Translations under genes and position numbers: made by a program
The notes under the pieces: model-generated
Seen by the model: the letters and a program-made list of their open reading frames with translations, nothing else
Databases searched by the model: none
Told to the model about the DNA's origin: nothing
Origin: Bradyrhizobium sp. CSA112
GTDB lineage: Bacteria > Pseudomonadota > Alphaproteobacteria > Rhizobiales > Xanthobacteraceae
DNA: 64,000 nt
NCBI RefSeq assembly: GCF_029051645.1
Contig: NZ_JAACFS010000007.1
Coordinates: forward strand, 179,168 to 243,167
Direction of reading: 5' to 3'
In this document: piece after piece, positions 53,500-62,634 of the stretch
Layout of the letters: each line of letters opens with the position of its first letter
Numbering within the stretch: the stretch's first letter is position 1

Positions 53500-53916
53500 T
53501 CAGGCGACGCCAAGCCGGGCGCGCATCAGCCCGATCGAATCCATGTCGGCCTGCTCCCGGGCGCTCTCCTCGGCGCGCTCGCGCGCCTGGTCGCGCTCGT
53601 CGAGCAGTTCGACCTTCTTCAGCTCCTCGAACGCTTCGCTGAGCAGGCTCTTGGCGTCCTCGAGCTGAATGCGCAGTTCGTCGGCGGAACGGGTCAGGTT
53701 TTCCCGCCGCTGGATCGCGGCCTTGGCGTAGGTGGGGTAGGCAAAATGGGAGGGGTCGTTGATCCCGGCCCGCTCCTGCTCGGTTTGGATTTCGCGCTCG
53801 AGATCGACCGACATGCGCTGGAAGTCGGCGATCATGCCTTCAATCTGGGTAACCCTTCGGCGCTTCTCGTCGACCTGAAACTTCTTCAGGCGGATCAGCG
53901 TTTCTCGTGACTTCAT
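53500..53916 (-). CDS. fliJ: Flagellar export protein FliJ
   Basis: A 138-residue, almost wholly helical coiled-coil protein (MKSRETLIRLKKFQVDEKRR, then long heptad-like stretches rich in Glu, Arg and Leu). This fits FliJ, the stalk-like chaperone that sits in the FliI ATPase ring and links it to FlhA. It follows fliI by 109 bp in the same direction, the usual fliI-fliJ order. Identity rests on context plus architecture, since FliJ sequences vary widely. Confidence 0.88.
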   Translation of the reverse strand: MKSRETLIRLKKFQVDEKRRRVTQIEGMIADFQRMSVDLEREIQTEQERAGINDPSHFAYPTYAKAAIQRRENLTRSADELRIQLEDAKSLLSEAFEELKKVELLDERDQARERAEESAREQADMDSIGLMRARLGVA

Positions 53917-54025
53917 CGACTCATACTCCCCAGAAGTCCCAATCTGAACGCGGGACGGAGCCGGCTCCCTCGGGGGGCCCCACCGGCGTCATTAATCATG
54001 TGACGGGGATGATGGCCTGACAAAG

Positions 54026-55351
54026 TTAGCGTTCCGTTTCCAAATTGGTGAGGATTTGCGCCAGTTGGCGATAGCCGTCATCTAGGCTCGATTTTTCATC
54101 CTTGGCCTGGCGCAGGAAAGCTTCCATCGGCTCGTGTAGCCGGATCGCCTCGTCGACCTCGGGACTCGAACCCGCCCGGTAGGCGCCGAGCCGGATCAGC
54201 TCCTCCATGTCGGCGTAGGTCGCCATCACCTGGCGCCCCCGCATAATCACCGGCAGATAGTCGGGATTGGCCGATCGCGGCATGGTGCGGGAGACCGATT
54301 TGAGGATGTTGATCGCCGGAAATCGCCCGCGCTCGGCAATCGAGCGTTGCATCACGACGTGACCGTCCAGAATGCCGCGGACCGCGTCCGCGATCGGCTC
54401 GTTATGGTCGTCGCCGTCGACCAGCACCGTGAAAATGCCGGTGATGGTGCCGGCCCCGGTGCCCGGCCCTGCCCGCTCCAGAAGTTTCGGCAATTCTGTG
54501 AACACGGTCGGCGTATAGCCCTTGGCGGTTGGCGGCTCGCCGGCCGACAGTCCGATCTCGCGCTGCGCCATCGCAAAGCGCGTAACCGAGTCCATCAGGC
54601 ACAGCACGTCCTTGTCCTCGTCGCGGAAATACTCCGCGATCGCCAGCGTCAGATAGGCCGCCTGCCGCCGCATCAAGGCGGGCTCGTCCGATGTCGCCAC
54701 CACCACGACCGAGCGCGCGAGACCCTCGTCGCCGAGATCCTCCTGCAGAAATTCCTGCACCTCGCGGCCGCGTTCGCCGATCAGGCCAATGACGGTGATG
54801 TCGGCATCGACATTGCGCGCCAGCATCGACAGCAGCACCGATTTGCCGACGCCGGAACCCGCGAAGATGCCGAGCCGCTGGCCGCGGCAGCAGGTCAGGA
54901 AGGTGTTAAGCGCACGTACCCCAAGATCGAGCGGGGCGCCAACGCGCTGGCGCGAATGCGCCGGCGGCGGCGAATTTCGGTAGGACATCGGCGATGGGCC
55001 CTGCACGAGCGGTCCCTTGCCGTCGATCGGCTCGCCCATCGCGTTAATCACGCGGCCGAGCCAGGCCGGTGACGGCCGCACCTGGCTGGAGGCGATTGCA
55101 ATGACCGCGCGGCAGCCGCGCCGGACACCCTCGAGCCCGCCGAACGGCATGACGACCGCGTTGCTGCCGGAAAAGCCGATGACCTCGGCCGGGATGAAAC
55201 GGTTCCCGCCGGTGTCGATGACGATGCGAGCGCCGACCGACATCGCATGGATGGGCCCTGCAATCTCAACCATCAGCCCGCGCACGCCCACAACGCGGCC
55301 ATACATATTGACGCCGTCGATATCGCCGATCTGCTCCGCGAGCGCCTTCAT
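54026..55351 (-). CDS. fliI: Flagellum-specific ATP synthase FliI
   Basis: A 441-residue FliI, the ATPase of the flagellar export apparatus and a relative of the F1 beta subunit. Walker A is [17 protein letters not shown] (about 166-182) and Walker B is [21 protein letters not shown]. The loop [25 protein letters not shown] is strongly conserved. It acts on the cytoplasmic side of the basal body. Its start lies 366 bp from the divergent ctrA gene, with a CtrA-like box 40-55 bp upstream. Confidence 0.95.
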   Translation of the reverse strand: MKALAEQIGDIDGVNMYGRVVGVRGLMVEIAGPIHAMSVGARIVIDTGGNRFIPAEVIGFSGSNAVVMPFGGLEGVRRGCRAVIAIASSQVRPSPAWLGRVINAMGEPIDGKGPLVQGPSPMSYRNSPPPAHSRQRVGAPLDLGVRALNTFLTCCRGQRLGIFAGSGVGKSVLLSMLARNVDADITVIGLIGERGREVQEFLQEDLGDEGLARSVVVVATSDEPALMRRQAAYLTLAIAEYFRDEDKDVLCLMDSVTRFAMAQREIGLSAGEPPTAKGYTPTVFTELPKLLERAGPGTGAGTITGIFTVLVDGDDHNEPIADAVRGILDGHVVMQRSIAERGRFPAINILKSVSRTMPRSANPDYLPVIMRGRQVMATYADMEELIRLGAYRAGSSPEVDEAIRLHEPMEAFLRQAKDEKSSLDDGYRQLAQILTNLETER

Positions 55352-55390
55352 TTCGAAAACCTTAAGTTTCCGCGCTTTAACGGACAGCGC

Positions 55391-55406
55391 TTAACCTCGT
55401 GTTTAC
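55391..55406. promoter_or_regulatory. CtrA-like box upstream of fliI
   Basis: TTAACCTCGTGTTTAC matches TTAA-N7-TTAAC with one mismatch. It lies 40-55 bp upstream of the fliI start in the shared fliI-ctrA spacer, so it could serve fliI, ctrA autoregulation or both. Other TTAA words nearby (55362, 55377) are spaced 10-11 bp apart and do not fit. Confidence 0.55.
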
Positions 55407-55472
55407 CCGCATCATTAATCATTACGTCACTGTCTTTGGTGACTGAGAGCGCTCGCCCGTCAGAAGAAGGAT

Positions 55473-55642
55473 GAGTCGCGAGAGTCGGTTAGGCCCGTCT
55501 CTTAACTTGGAGCTTGAGCAGGCACGGTAGGGAAAAGCTGCTTCGACGCAATATCTTAGGGCGATTCGATAAAAATTGCACTTAAAGACCTTGCGAACCG
55601 GAATCAGGATTTGTTAACCATGTGTCTGTCAGGATCCGAATC
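55473..55642. promoter_or_regulatory. ctrA promoter region with five GANTC (CcrM-type) sites
   Basis: GANTC occurs at 55473, 55482, 55563, 55601 and 55638 within 170 bp upstream of ctrA. In Caulobacter, methylation of a GANTC site by CcrM controls the ctrA P1 promoter. A TTAACC word at 55614 lies among them. Promoter boxes themselves are not clear by eye. Confidence 0.6.
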
Positions 55643-55717
55643 AGTTGTTCAAAGGCGTTTTGAGTGCCGCAAGTGCGGCCGACCTGACGCCCGGAGCGGC
55701 GACTAAAGGGGACTGGC

Positions 55718-56419
55718 ATGCGCGTTTTGCTGATTGAAGATGACAGCGCTGTCGCGCAGTCGATCGAGCTGATGCTCAAATCCGAGAGTTTCAACGTCTA
55801 TACGACGGACCTCGGAGAAGAAGGCGTCGACCTCGGTAAGCTTTACGATTACGATATCATCCTTCTCGACCTTAACCTGCCCGACATGTCCGGCTACGAC
55901 GTGCTCAAGCAGCTCCGGGTTTCGAAGATCAAGACCCCCATTCTGATCCTCTCCGGCCTCGCCGGCATCGAGGATAAGGTCAAGGGCCTCGGCGTCGGCG
56001 CCGATGACTACATGACCAAGCCCTTCCACAAGGACGAACTGGTCGCCCGCATCCATGCGATCGTGCGCCGCTCCAAGGGCCACGCCCAGTCGGTGATCCA
56101 GACCGGCGATCTCGTTGTCAATCTCGACACCAAGACGGTCGAAGTCGGCGGCCAGCGCGTGCACCTGACGGGCAAGGAATACCAGATGCTGGAGCTGCTC
56201 TCGCTCCGCAAGGGAACCACCCTCACCAAGGAAATGTTCCTCAACCATCTCTATGGCGGCATGGACGAGCCCGAGCTGAAGATCATCGACGTCTTCATCT
56301 GCAAGCTGCGCAAGAAGCTGGCGAACGCCTCCGAAGGCCGCAACTTCATCGAAACCGTGTGGGGCCGCGGCTACGTGCTGCGCGAGCCGCACGAGGCGGA
56401 CGAGCGCATCCCAGCCTGA
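55718..56419 (+). CDS. ctrA: Cell-cycle response regulator CtrA
   Basis: A 233-residue OmpR-type response regulator matching CtrA along its length. The receiver has [10 protein letters not shown], phospho-acceptor Asp51 ([16 protein letters not shown]) and [19 protein letters not shown]. The winged-helix output (about 125-225) has [37 protein letters not shown] and [25 protein letters not shown]. CtrA is the master regulator of the alphaproteobacterial cell cycle and of flagellar and chemotaxis genes. The C-terminus (ERIPA) ends in small residues, as ClpXP substrates do. It is monocistronic with its own terminator. Confidence 0.97.
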   Translation: MRVLLIEDDSAVAQSIELMLKSESFNVYTTDLGEEGVDLGKLYDYDIILLDLNLPDMSGYDVLKQLRVSKIKTPILILSGLAGIEDKVKGLGVGADDYMTKPFHKDELVARIHAIVRRSKGHAQSVIQTGDLVVNLDTKTVEVGGQRVHLTGKEYQMLELLSLRKGTTLTKEMFLNHLYGGMDEPELKIIDVFICKLRKKLANASEGRNFIETVWGRGYVLREPHEADERIPA

Positions 56420-56464
56420 CACCAGGGTTTACAGCGAGCCGCACGGCTCACTCTTCCCGACTGG

Positions 56465-56494
56465 ACCCCGCCAAAAATGGCGGGGTTTTGTTTT
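56465..56494 (+). terminator. Rho-independent terminator of ctrA
   Basis: ACCCCGCC pairs with GGCGGGGT around AAAAAT, followed by TTTGTTTT, 46 bp after the ctrA stop. The A-rich loop with T-run could also act on the convergent DUF937-protein gene. Confidence 0.92.
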
Positions 56495-56521
56495 GGCAGA
56501 TGGCTCCCGTCAATTGCGCCA

Positions 56522-57676
56522 TCAGGACCGCGCGAGCGCATCGAGCTTGCCTCGAAGCTCGTCAATCGCCGGCTTCGCAACATCGCCAGCGCCGGGCGTC
56601 GCCAGCACCTTGTCACACATTTGGTTGATCATCGGGGTCGCAACAACAACCAGCTTTACGAGGGTGCTTTTTCCTTCGGGGGAGAGTTGCGCCGCGCGCG
56701 AGCCGACCTCATCCAACTGATCTGTCGCTTCCTTCAGTTTGGGCAGGGCGGCCTCGGCCGATGCGGCATCGGTGATGCCGGAAAGCACGATCCTGATGGA
56801 CCCAACCGACGAGTTGACCTGGTTCGCAAGATTCATCCCGTCGACCGTTAAATCCGTCGCGGCCTTGCCTACGGTTCCGGTCTCGGTCCGCTTCGTGGAG
56901 GGAGGCGACATCTGAGCGACTGTGTCCTCCCCTGGACGACCAAGGGCGAACCAGATCAGACCACCCAATACCAGCGCGCCGACCAGCCAATACGGCCATT
57001 GTGGTACCGCGGTCCTGCGAGCCGCCGCGGAGGCCGCCTGACTAGCCCCGGAAATGGTCCGCTCCGAAGCCCCTGCAATTCGGCTGCCGGCCGTGCTGGC
57101 CGCCGCCGCACCGCTGCGCAAGCTTTCAGTCGCGCCATCGATAAGACCGGCGGTACTCAACTGGCCGGCGAGACCGGATGGTATTGCCGCGGTGATCTGA
57201 TCCTTCTGTGAAGTGAGGAGGGACGCCAGCCCGCTTGCGTCGAGACCTGCGCTGCGTTGCTGCTGACCCAAAACGCCAAGAACTACGGGACCAAGCATGC
57301 CGAGCATCGACTTGGTCGTACCCTCGCCGATCCCTGCGAACTTGCCGATGGTCTGCGCCATCGCATCCAGGGTTCCGCCACCGAACAGGCCGGAAAGCAT
57401 GTTCGACCCGGTTTCCGCGAGCGAGTTCAGATCGCGATCGCCGGTGAGATCCTTGAGGCTATCGAGCGACCCGGATTGCTGTGCCAGCGTATTGGTGAGC
57501 TGGCGTGCCCCATTGGGGGTGGAGGCAACGTCAGCGAGACTTGCAAGAAGGGCGGGAATTGCACCCGCTATGACTTTTTGCGCGACATTGCGATCAAGAC
57601 CCAGAACAGAAGCGATCTTCGCGATCATGTCCGGTGTGAGGAATTGCATCACTGCAGAGACCAAATTCGTGGCCAT
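56522..57676 (-). CDS. DUF937-domain protein with membrane segment
   Basis: A 384-residue protein. The N-terminal DUF937 domain (about 1-170) is made of short helices: VLGLDRNVAQKVIAGAIPALLASLADVAS and MLGMLGPVVLGVLGQQQRSAGLDASGLASLL. One membrane helix lies at about 225-245 (WPYWLVGALVLGGLIWFALG). The C-terminal helical region (about 275-384) has LKEATDQLDEVGSRAAQLSPEGKSTLVKLV. DUF937 proteins are of unknown function. The ATG at 57676 follows GGGAGG. It converges on ctrA. Confidence 0.82.
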   Translation of the reverse strand: MATNLVSAVMQFLTPDMIAKIASVLGLDRNVAQKVIAGAIPALLASLADVASTPNGARQLTNTLAQQSGSLDSLKDLTGDRDLNSLAETGSNMLSGLFGGGTLDAMAQTIGKFAGIGEGTTKSMLGMLGPVVLGVLGQQQRSAGLDASGLASLLTSQKDQITAAIPSGLAGQLSTAGLIDGATESLRSGAAAASTAGSRIAGASERTISGASQAASAAARRTAVPQWPYWLVGALVLGGLIWFALGRPGEDTVAQMSPPSTKRTETGTVGKAATDLTVDGMNLANQVNSSVGSIRIVLSGITDAASAEAALPKLKEATDQLDEVGSRAAQLSPEGKSTLVKLVVVATPMINQMCDKVLATPGAGDVAKPAIDELRGKLDALARS

Positions 57677-57823
57677 GGCGATCCTCCCGAGCAAAGGTGC
57701 AGTTACCTGCTCAAGTTAACCCGCTCACCCCGGATTGCTCCCCAAAGTTTAATCACCTTATATTACAACCTCTCCGGATCGATCGAAGTTCCACAAGGAC
57801 CTGCGCGTCAAAACAAGCATTGA

Positions 57824-57857
57824 GAGCCCGGTTCTGATTCAATCAGAGCCCGGGCTC
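57824..57857. other. Strong stem-loop in the divergent DUF937/DUF350 spacer
   Basis: GAGCCCGGTTCTGATT pairs with AATCAGAGCCCGGGCTC with one base bulged. On the plus strand GAAGAGTTTTTG follows about 4 bases later. No annotated gene ends here on either strand, so it may be the terminator of an unseen small RNA, or a leader structure. The start of any such RNA is not visible. Confidence 0.45.
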
Positions 57858-57952
57858 CGGGAAGAGTTTTTGTGGGATTGAACCGCCTGCTCCTATGCGC
57901 CGACTGACAGATCGTGCGAACCTTGTCGAACGCACGAGTCGGGGCGAGTTCA

Positions 57953-58357
57953 ATGGTTTTGCAATCCCTCGCCGGGCTTCCGGCGTTCCTGGTGTATTTC
58001 TGCACGGCGATCGTCGCCGTCGTTGCCTATCTCTTCGTCTACACCCGCGTCACCGCGCATAACGAGTTCGATCTGATCCGCGCCAACGAGCCGGCAGCCG
58101 CCATTGCGCTGGGCCTGAGCCTGCTCGGCTTCGTGCTGCCGCTGGTCAGCGCCATCGCCCATTCCGCCAATGTGTGGGATTGCATGATCTGGGCGGCGAT
58201 CGCGCTGATCGTGCAGATCATCGTCTATTTCCTTGTCAGGGTTCCGGTGCCGAACCTGTCGAAGCGGATCGCTTCCGGCGAGCTCGCCGCCGCGATCTGG
58301 CTCGGGCTGTCCTCGCTCGCCGCCGGTGCACTGAACGCCGCTTCGATGATCTACTGA
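57953..58357 (+). CDS. DUF350 membrane protein (YjfL-like)
   Basis: A 134-residue membrane protein with four helices (about 5-27, 45-65, 75-97 and 112-132). A repeated pattern (AAAIALGLSLLGFVLPLVSAIAHS and LAAAIWLGLSSLAAGALNAASMIY) marks an internal duplication of the DUF350 unit. It is the first gene of a tight three-gene operon with a Ser-rich DUF1190-like protein and a glutathionylspermidine-synthase-like enzyme. The same gene types occur as yjfL-yjfM-yjfC in Escherichia coli. The ATG at 57953 follows GGCGAG. Confidence 0.86.
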   Translation: MVLQSLAGLPAFLVYFCTAIVAVVAYLFVYTRVTAHNEFDLIRANEPAAAIALGLSLLGFVLPLVSAIAHSANVWDCMIWAAIALIVQIIVYFLVRVPVPNLSKRIASGELAAAIWLGLSSLAAGALNAASMIY

Positions 58358-58359
58358 CC

Positions 58360-58770
58360 ATGGCAGATAGTTCAGAGCACGAATTCGGCAAGCGCAAACC
58401 GGTCGCGGTGCCGGCGTCGCCGCGCCCCGTCCCGCCGCCGGCGAAACGTTCGGGCCACGTCGCCCTCCTGCTAATGGGCACGTTCGCCGTCGGGACCGCC
58501 GCCTACACGCTGATGCCCAGCCGCAGTTGCGAGCAGTCGCCGAATGCCGCCTCGTCGTCGCTCCAGCAAAGCAATACCGAATGCTCGTCGCGGAGCTCGT
58601 CATCCAGCAGCCATGGCGGCTCCAGTGGCGGCTCGTCGCGCAGCAGCTACTACAGCAGCGATTCGTCCTCGAGCCATTCATCCTCGGGCACTTCCGATTT
58701 CGGCTCGCACTCCGCACAGCGCGGCGGCTTCGGGTCGTTCGGGCATGCCATCGGCTTCTCTGGCGGCTGA
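58360..58770 (+). CDS. Ser-rich membrane protein, DUF1190-like (YjfM/YgiB-like)
   Basis: A 136-residue protein with a polar N-terminus and one membrane segment (HVALLLMGTFAVGTAAYTLM, about 33-52). A Cys pair (SCEQSPNAASSSLQQSNTEC) is followed by an extreme Ser/Gly region, ending RGGFGSFGHAIGFSGG. It starts 2 bases after the DUF350 gene. The overall layout fits DUF1190 proteins that sit next to YjfC/YgiC, but this one is shorter and more Ser-rich, so the family call is moderate. Confidence 0.72.
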   Translation: MADSSEHEFGKRKPVAVPASPRPVPPPAKRSGHVALLLMGTFAVGTAAYTLMPSRSCEQSPNAASSSLQQSNTECSSRSSSSSSHGGSSGGSSRSSYYSSDSSSSHSSSGTSDFGSHSAQRGGFGSFGHAIGFSGG

Positions 58771-58775
58771 ATTTC

Positions 58776-59933
58776 ATGCAGCGCATCCCCTGCCCCGAAC
58801 GCGACGACTGGCGTGCCACAGCCGAAAGTGTTGGCTTCACTTTTCACACCATCGACGGCGAGCGCTATTGGGACGAACGGGCCTATTATGCGTTCACGCT
58901 GAACGAGATCGAACGGCGGATCGAAGCGCCGACCGGTGAGATCGAGGCGATGTGCCTCGAACTGGTCGGCCGCGTGATCAACGACGAAAAATATCTGCGC
59001 CGATTGAAAATACCCGAAGCCTTCTGGCCGCTGCTGTCCGAGAGCTGGCTCCGCCGCGATGCCAGCCTCTACGGCCGGCTGGACCTGAGCTACGACGGCT
59101 GGAGCCCGGCGAAACTCTTGGAGTACAACGCGGATACGCCGACCTCGATTTTCGAAGCGGCGGTTTTTCAGTGGGCCTGGCTCGAACAGGCGATGGAGCG
59201 CAACATCATTCCGAAGCGCGCCGACCAGTTCAATTCAATCCACGAGCGCCTGATCGATGCCTGGAAGAAACACGGCGGCGGAAAGCATCTTCATCTCGCC
59301 GGGATGACTGACAACACCGAGGATGCCGGCACGCTGGCCTATCTGCAGGACACCGCGAGCCAGGCCGGATTGAAGACTACGCTGATGGACATCAAGGACG
59401 TCGGACTGAGCGGTGATGGCCGCTTCGTCGATCTCGACGATCGCGGAATTGAGCTCGCCTTCAAGCTCTATCCCTGGGAATGGATGTTGCGCGATGCATT
59501 CGGTGCAAAACTCGCGACCGCGCCGACCCGCTGGATCGAGCCGCCATGGAAGGCGATCCTCTCCAACAAGGGCATCCTTCCCCTGCTATGGGAGATGTTT
59601 CCGAAGCATCCCAATTTGCTGCCGGCCTATTTCGAGGACGATCCGAAGGCGGCAATGCTCGGCTCCTCGTTCGTCCGCAAGCCGCTTTATTCGCGCGAAG
59701 GCGCCAATGTCGCTCTGGTCAGCGCCGGCACTACGCTGGCGGAGCAGGAAGGCCCGTATGGCGCGGAAGGATTCATCCGGCAGGCTTTCGCGCCGCTGCC
59801 AAGCTTTTCCGACCAATACCCGGTGCTTGGAAGCTGGCTGATCGATCACACGCCGTGCGGCCTGTCGATCCGCGAGGACGATAACCCGATCACCGGCAAC
59901 ACGTCACGCTTCCTGCCGCACGCGATATTGTAG
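58776..59933 (+). CDS. Glutathionylspermidine synthase family protein (YjfC/YgiC-like)
   Basis: A 385-residue ATP-grasp-type protein of the GSP_synth family. Motifs include LDLSYDGWSPAKLLEYNADTPTSIFEAAVFQW, ELAFKLYPWEWMLRDAF, PPWKAILSNKGILPLLWEMFP and KPLYSREGANV (ATP and acid-activating regions). It lacks the N-terminal amidase half of Escherichia coli Gss, as YjfC and YgiC do. The ligase may join an amine to a peptide or glutathione-like acid; the true substrate is not known. It starts 5 bp after the preceding gene. Confidence 0.88.
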   Translation: MQRIPCPERDDWRATAESVGFTFHTIDGERYWDERAYYAFTLNEIERRIEAPTGEIEAMCLELVGRVINDEKYLRRLKIPEAFWPLLSESWLRRDASLYGRLDLSYDGWSPAKLLEYNADTPTSIFEAAVFQWAWLEQAMERNIIPKRADQFNSIHERLIDAWKKHGGGKHLHLAGMTDNTEDAGTLAYLQDTASQAGLKTTLMDIKDVGLSGDGRFVDLDDRGIELAFKLYPWEWMLRDAFGAKLATAPTRWIEPPWKAILSNKGILPLLWEMFPKHPNLLPAYFEDDPKAAMLGSSFVRKPLYSREGANVALVSAGTTLAEQEGPYGAEGFIRQAFAPLPSFSDQYPVLGSWLIDHTPCGLSIREDDNPITGNTSRFLPHAIL

Positions 59934-59934
59934 T

Positions 59935-60076
59935 TCTCCCTCGCCCCGCTCTTGGCGGGGAGAGGGTCGGGGTGAGGGGCTCTGTCCGCGAATCCTAATG
60001 ACAACCGGAGTGCGCTGAGCGACCCCTCACCCGGCGCTACGCGCCGACCTCTCCCCGTGAAGAACGGGGCGAGGTA
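59935..60076. repeat. Intergenic palindromic repeat, family G
   Basis: The left end CTCGCCCCGCTCTTGGCGGGGAG is itself a hairpin, and AGAGGGTCGGGGTGAGGGG pairs with CCCCTCACCCGG and ACCTCTCCCC in the right half. The right end repeats a hairpin (CCCCGTGAAGAACGGGG). It sits between the convergent synthase and cheR genes and probably ends both transcripts. Confidence 0.85.
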
Positions 60077-60083
60077 AAGAAGG

Positions 60084-60962
60084 TCAGCTCGCCGCGGCAA
60101 CCGCTCGCAAGGTTTGCGGCACCAGGGTCGACGCCCCTACCCGGATCAACGGCGCGATATTCGTACGATAAAGTCCGCGCCGCTCCGGATAGGGTTTGAA
60201 GGTGTTAGTGATGCCGACCACGGATTCGGCCGCGCCCAGCGCCAGCACGCCATCGGGCTCCAGCATTCGGGAGAGCCGCTCGAAGATGTTGGCCTTGGTG
60301 TTCTGATCGAAATAGATCAGCACGTTGCGGCAGAAGATGATGTCGAACACGCCGAGATGGGAGAAGTCCTGCAACAGGTTGAGCTGACGATGCTGCACCA
60401 TGCTGCGGATCTCGGCATTGATCTGCCAGAGTTCGCCGTTCTGGGTGAAATATTTCACCAGCAACTGGATCGGCAATCCGCGCTGTACCTCGAACTGGCT
60501 GAAGATTCCGGCCTTCGATTTTTCGAGCACCGCCTGCGACAGGTCGGTCGCGACGATCTCGGTGCGCCAGCCGGACAGCAAGGACCCGGCCTCCTTCAGA
60601 CACATCGCGATCGAATACGGCTCCTGCCCGGTGGAGGAAGCCGCGCACCAGATGCGTAAAGCGCGGCGGGCCGCGCGCGCCTGCACCAGCGCCGGGATGA
60701 CCGCCTCCCGCAAATGATCGAACGGAATCTTGTCGCGAAAGAAGAAGGTCTCGTTGGTGGTCATCGCCTCGACCACCTCCGCTGTCAGCGCGGCAGCTCC
60801 ACCCTTCATCTTCTCGACGAGTTCGGAAATGCCCGGCAGGCTGGATTTGCGCGCCAGCGGCAACAGCCGGCTTTCGACCAGATATTGCTTGTCGGCGGAA
60901 AGATCGAGCCCGGAGCGCTCTTTCAGAAGCTTACGCAGATACTCATAGTCTGAAGGCGTCAC
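60084..60962 (-). CDS. cheR: Chemotaxis protein methyltransferase CheR
   Basis: A 292-residue CheR. The N-terminal helical domain (about 1-75) has [32 protein letters not shown]. The SAM-dependent domain has [36 protein letters not shown] and [13 protein letters not shown]. It methylates glutamates on chemoreceptors. The GTG at 60962 overlaps the cheB stop by four bases (GTGA), a coupling that fixes this start; an ATG at 61067 would lie far inside cheB. It is the last gene of the che operon. Confidence 0.95.
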   Translation of the reverse strand: MTPSDYEYLRKLLKERSGLDLSADKQYLVESRLLPLARKSSLPGISELVEKMKGGAAALTAEVVEAMTTNETFFFRDKIPFDHLREAVIPALVQARAARRALRIWCAASSTGQEPYSIAMCLKEAGSLLSGWRTEIVATDLSQAVLEKSKAGIFSQFEVQRGLPIQLLVKYFTQNGELWQINAEIRSMVQHRQLNLLQDFSHLGVFDIIFCRNVLIYFDQNTKANIFERLSRMLEPDGVLALGAAESVVGITNTFKPYPERRGLYRTNIAPLIRVGASTLVPQTLRAVAAAS

Positions 60963-62128
60963 GAACGATCTCCCGAAAACAACCGAACCAGTTTTGGCCC
61001 AATCTGATTGAGCGGCAGAACCGCCGCGCAAATACCTGCATTGGCGGCCGCGCCGGGCATGCCCCACACCACGCTGGTCGCTTCGTCCTGGGCAATCACG
61101 CTGCCGCCGGCGGCGACGATGTCCTTGCCGCCGCGCATGCCGTCAGAGCCCATGCCGGTCAGAATCACCGACATGATGCCGCCCTGCCAGACGTCGATGG
61201 CGGAGTTGAACAGCGGGTCCACCGCGGGCTTGCAGAAATTCACCGGCGGCCCGTCGTCGAGCGCGATTGCGGTCTCGGCGCCGTGGCGCACGACGCGCAT
61301 GTGGCGGCCGCCGGGCGCGAGATAGATCCGGCCGGACTTGACGATCTCGCCATCGACGGCCTCATGCGCCGGCCGGCGGCTCGCACGCGCCAGATGCTCG
61401 GCGAGAATCGTGGTGAAGGTCGGCGGCATGTGCTGGGTGATCAGCACCGGAAAACGATCGATCACCGGGCCGATGTCGGCGACCAGTGCCATCAGGGCCT
61501 GCGGGCCGCCGGTCGACGAGCCGATCAGGAGCACACGCGGCGCCAGCATGCTGAAGGGCCTGCGCGCCAGTTGCAGTTGCGCAACCGGTGCCGCGACCGG
61601 ATGGACCGATACGTCGCGTGCCCGGTCGGGGGCCGGGGCCAGAGACGGGCTCGCGGCAGGCGAGGCACGGCGGCGCGCCCTGGCGCCCAGATGACGAATC
61701 TTCTGAATCAGGTCGTGATGAAAGGTCTCGGCAGCGCCGGCCTCGCGCGTGCTTTCCGGCTTCGGGATGTAGTCGGACGCGCCGAGCGAAAGCGCCTTGA
61801 AGCTGATCTCTGCGTTGCGGCGGGTCAGCGTCGACGCCATGATGATGACGAGGTCGCGCTTTTTCGCCAGTAGTTGCGGCAACGCCGAAATGCCGTCGAG
61901 CTCCGGCATTTCGATATCGAGCACTGCGACATCGGGCTTGATGCGTTCGATCTGGTTGACGGCGTCGAGACCGGTGCGCAGGGAGGCCGAGACCTCCATG
62001 TCCGGCTCGGCGCCGATCCAGCGCGAAATCATCCCGCGGATCACGACGGAGTCGTCGACCACCATGACACGCAGCTTGTCTTGCCTTGTCGAGATTGGCG
62101 GCGGAGACTTCGTTAACGCAACACTCAT
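60959..62128 (-). CDS. cheB: Chemotaxis response regulator / protein-glutamate methylesterase CheB
   Basis: A 389-residue CheB. The receiver domain (about 18-140) has [19 protein letters not shown] and phospho-acceptor Asp in [19 protein letters not shown] Pro/Ala/Arg-rich linker follows. The methylesterase domain (about 195-385) carries the catalytic Ser in [12 protein letters not shown], His in [10 protein letters not shown] and Asp in [10 protein letters not shown]. It removes receptor methyl groups during adaptation. It lies 82 bp after cheY and overlaps cheR. Confidence 0.96.
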   Translation of the reverse strand: MSVALTKSPPPISTRQDKLRVMVVDDSVVIRGMISRWIGAEPDMEVSASLRTGLDAVNQIERIKPDVAVLDIEMPELDGISALPQLLAKKRDLVIIMASTLTRRNAEISFKALSLGASDYIPKPESTREAGAAETFHHDLIQKIRHLGARARRRASPAASPSLAPAPDRARDVSVHPVAAPVAQLQLARRPFSMLAPRVLLIGSSTGGPQALMALVADIGPVIDRFPVLITQHMPPTFTTILAEHLARASRRPAHEAVDGEIVKSGRIYLAPGGRHMRVVRHGAETAIALDDGPPVNFCKPAVDPLFNSAIDVWQGGIMSVILTGMGSDGMRGGKDIVAAGGSVIAQDEATSVVWGMPGAAANAGICAAVLPLNQIGPKLVRLFSGDRS

Positions 62129-62210
62129 ACTTCACCCGACCCAACTCAAGCGGCACACTTAGAAAGACAACGCCGAAGGCCGTTGAGCCGCCGGGATCAC
62201 ATACGCGAGA

Positions 62211-62576
62211 TCAGATCAGGCCGACTTCCTGGAACTTCGCGGTGACGATGTCCTTGTCGAACGGCTTCATGATGTACTCGTTGGCACCGGCATGCAGCGC
62301 GCGCGCAATGTGTGCGACGTCGTTTTCGGTGGTGCAGAACACCACCTTGGGCGCATCGCCGCCGGGCATGCGGCGCAGGTTGCCGAGGAATTCGTAGCCG
62401 TCCATGACGGGCATGTTCCAGTCGAGCAGAACCGCCTCCGGCATGGCGCGCTTGCAGACTTCAAGCGCCTTTTGGCCGTCCTCGGCTTCGACGATCTGAA
62501 AGTCCAGACCTTCGAGGATGCGGCGTGCGACTTTTCGGATGACGCTCGAGTCATCGACGACCAGACAGGTTTTCAT
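62211..62576 (-). CDS. cheY: Chemotaxis response regulator CheY
   Basis: A 121-residue single receiver domain. Acidic pocket is VVDDS near residues 7-11, phospho-acceptor Asp in AVLLDWNMPVMDGYEFL (about residue 52), switch Thr in VVFCTTENDV, and Lys in YIMKPFDKD. It carries the signal from CheA to the flagellar motor. It lies 58 bp after cheW. Its similarity to the single-domain regulators beside cheA in related bacteria supports the name, although other CheY copies probably exist elsewhere. Confidence 0.93.
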   Translation of the reverse strand: MKTCLVVDDSSVIRKVARRILEGLDFQIVEAEDGQKALEVCKRAMPEAVLLDWNMPVMDGYEFLGNLRRMPGGDAPKVVFCTTENDVAHIARALHAGANEYIMKPFDKDIVTAKFQEVGLI

Positions 62577-62634
62577 TTTAGGCCTCCAATTACACCAGAT
62601 CCCAAGAGGGATGTTTTCATTCCAGGTTCGGTCT

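Noticed and set aside
55362..55394. Additional CtrA sites from TTAA words at 55362, 55377 and 55391
   Set aside because: Spacings of 10 and 11 bases do not fit TTAA-N7-TTAA; only the 55391-55406 arrangement does.
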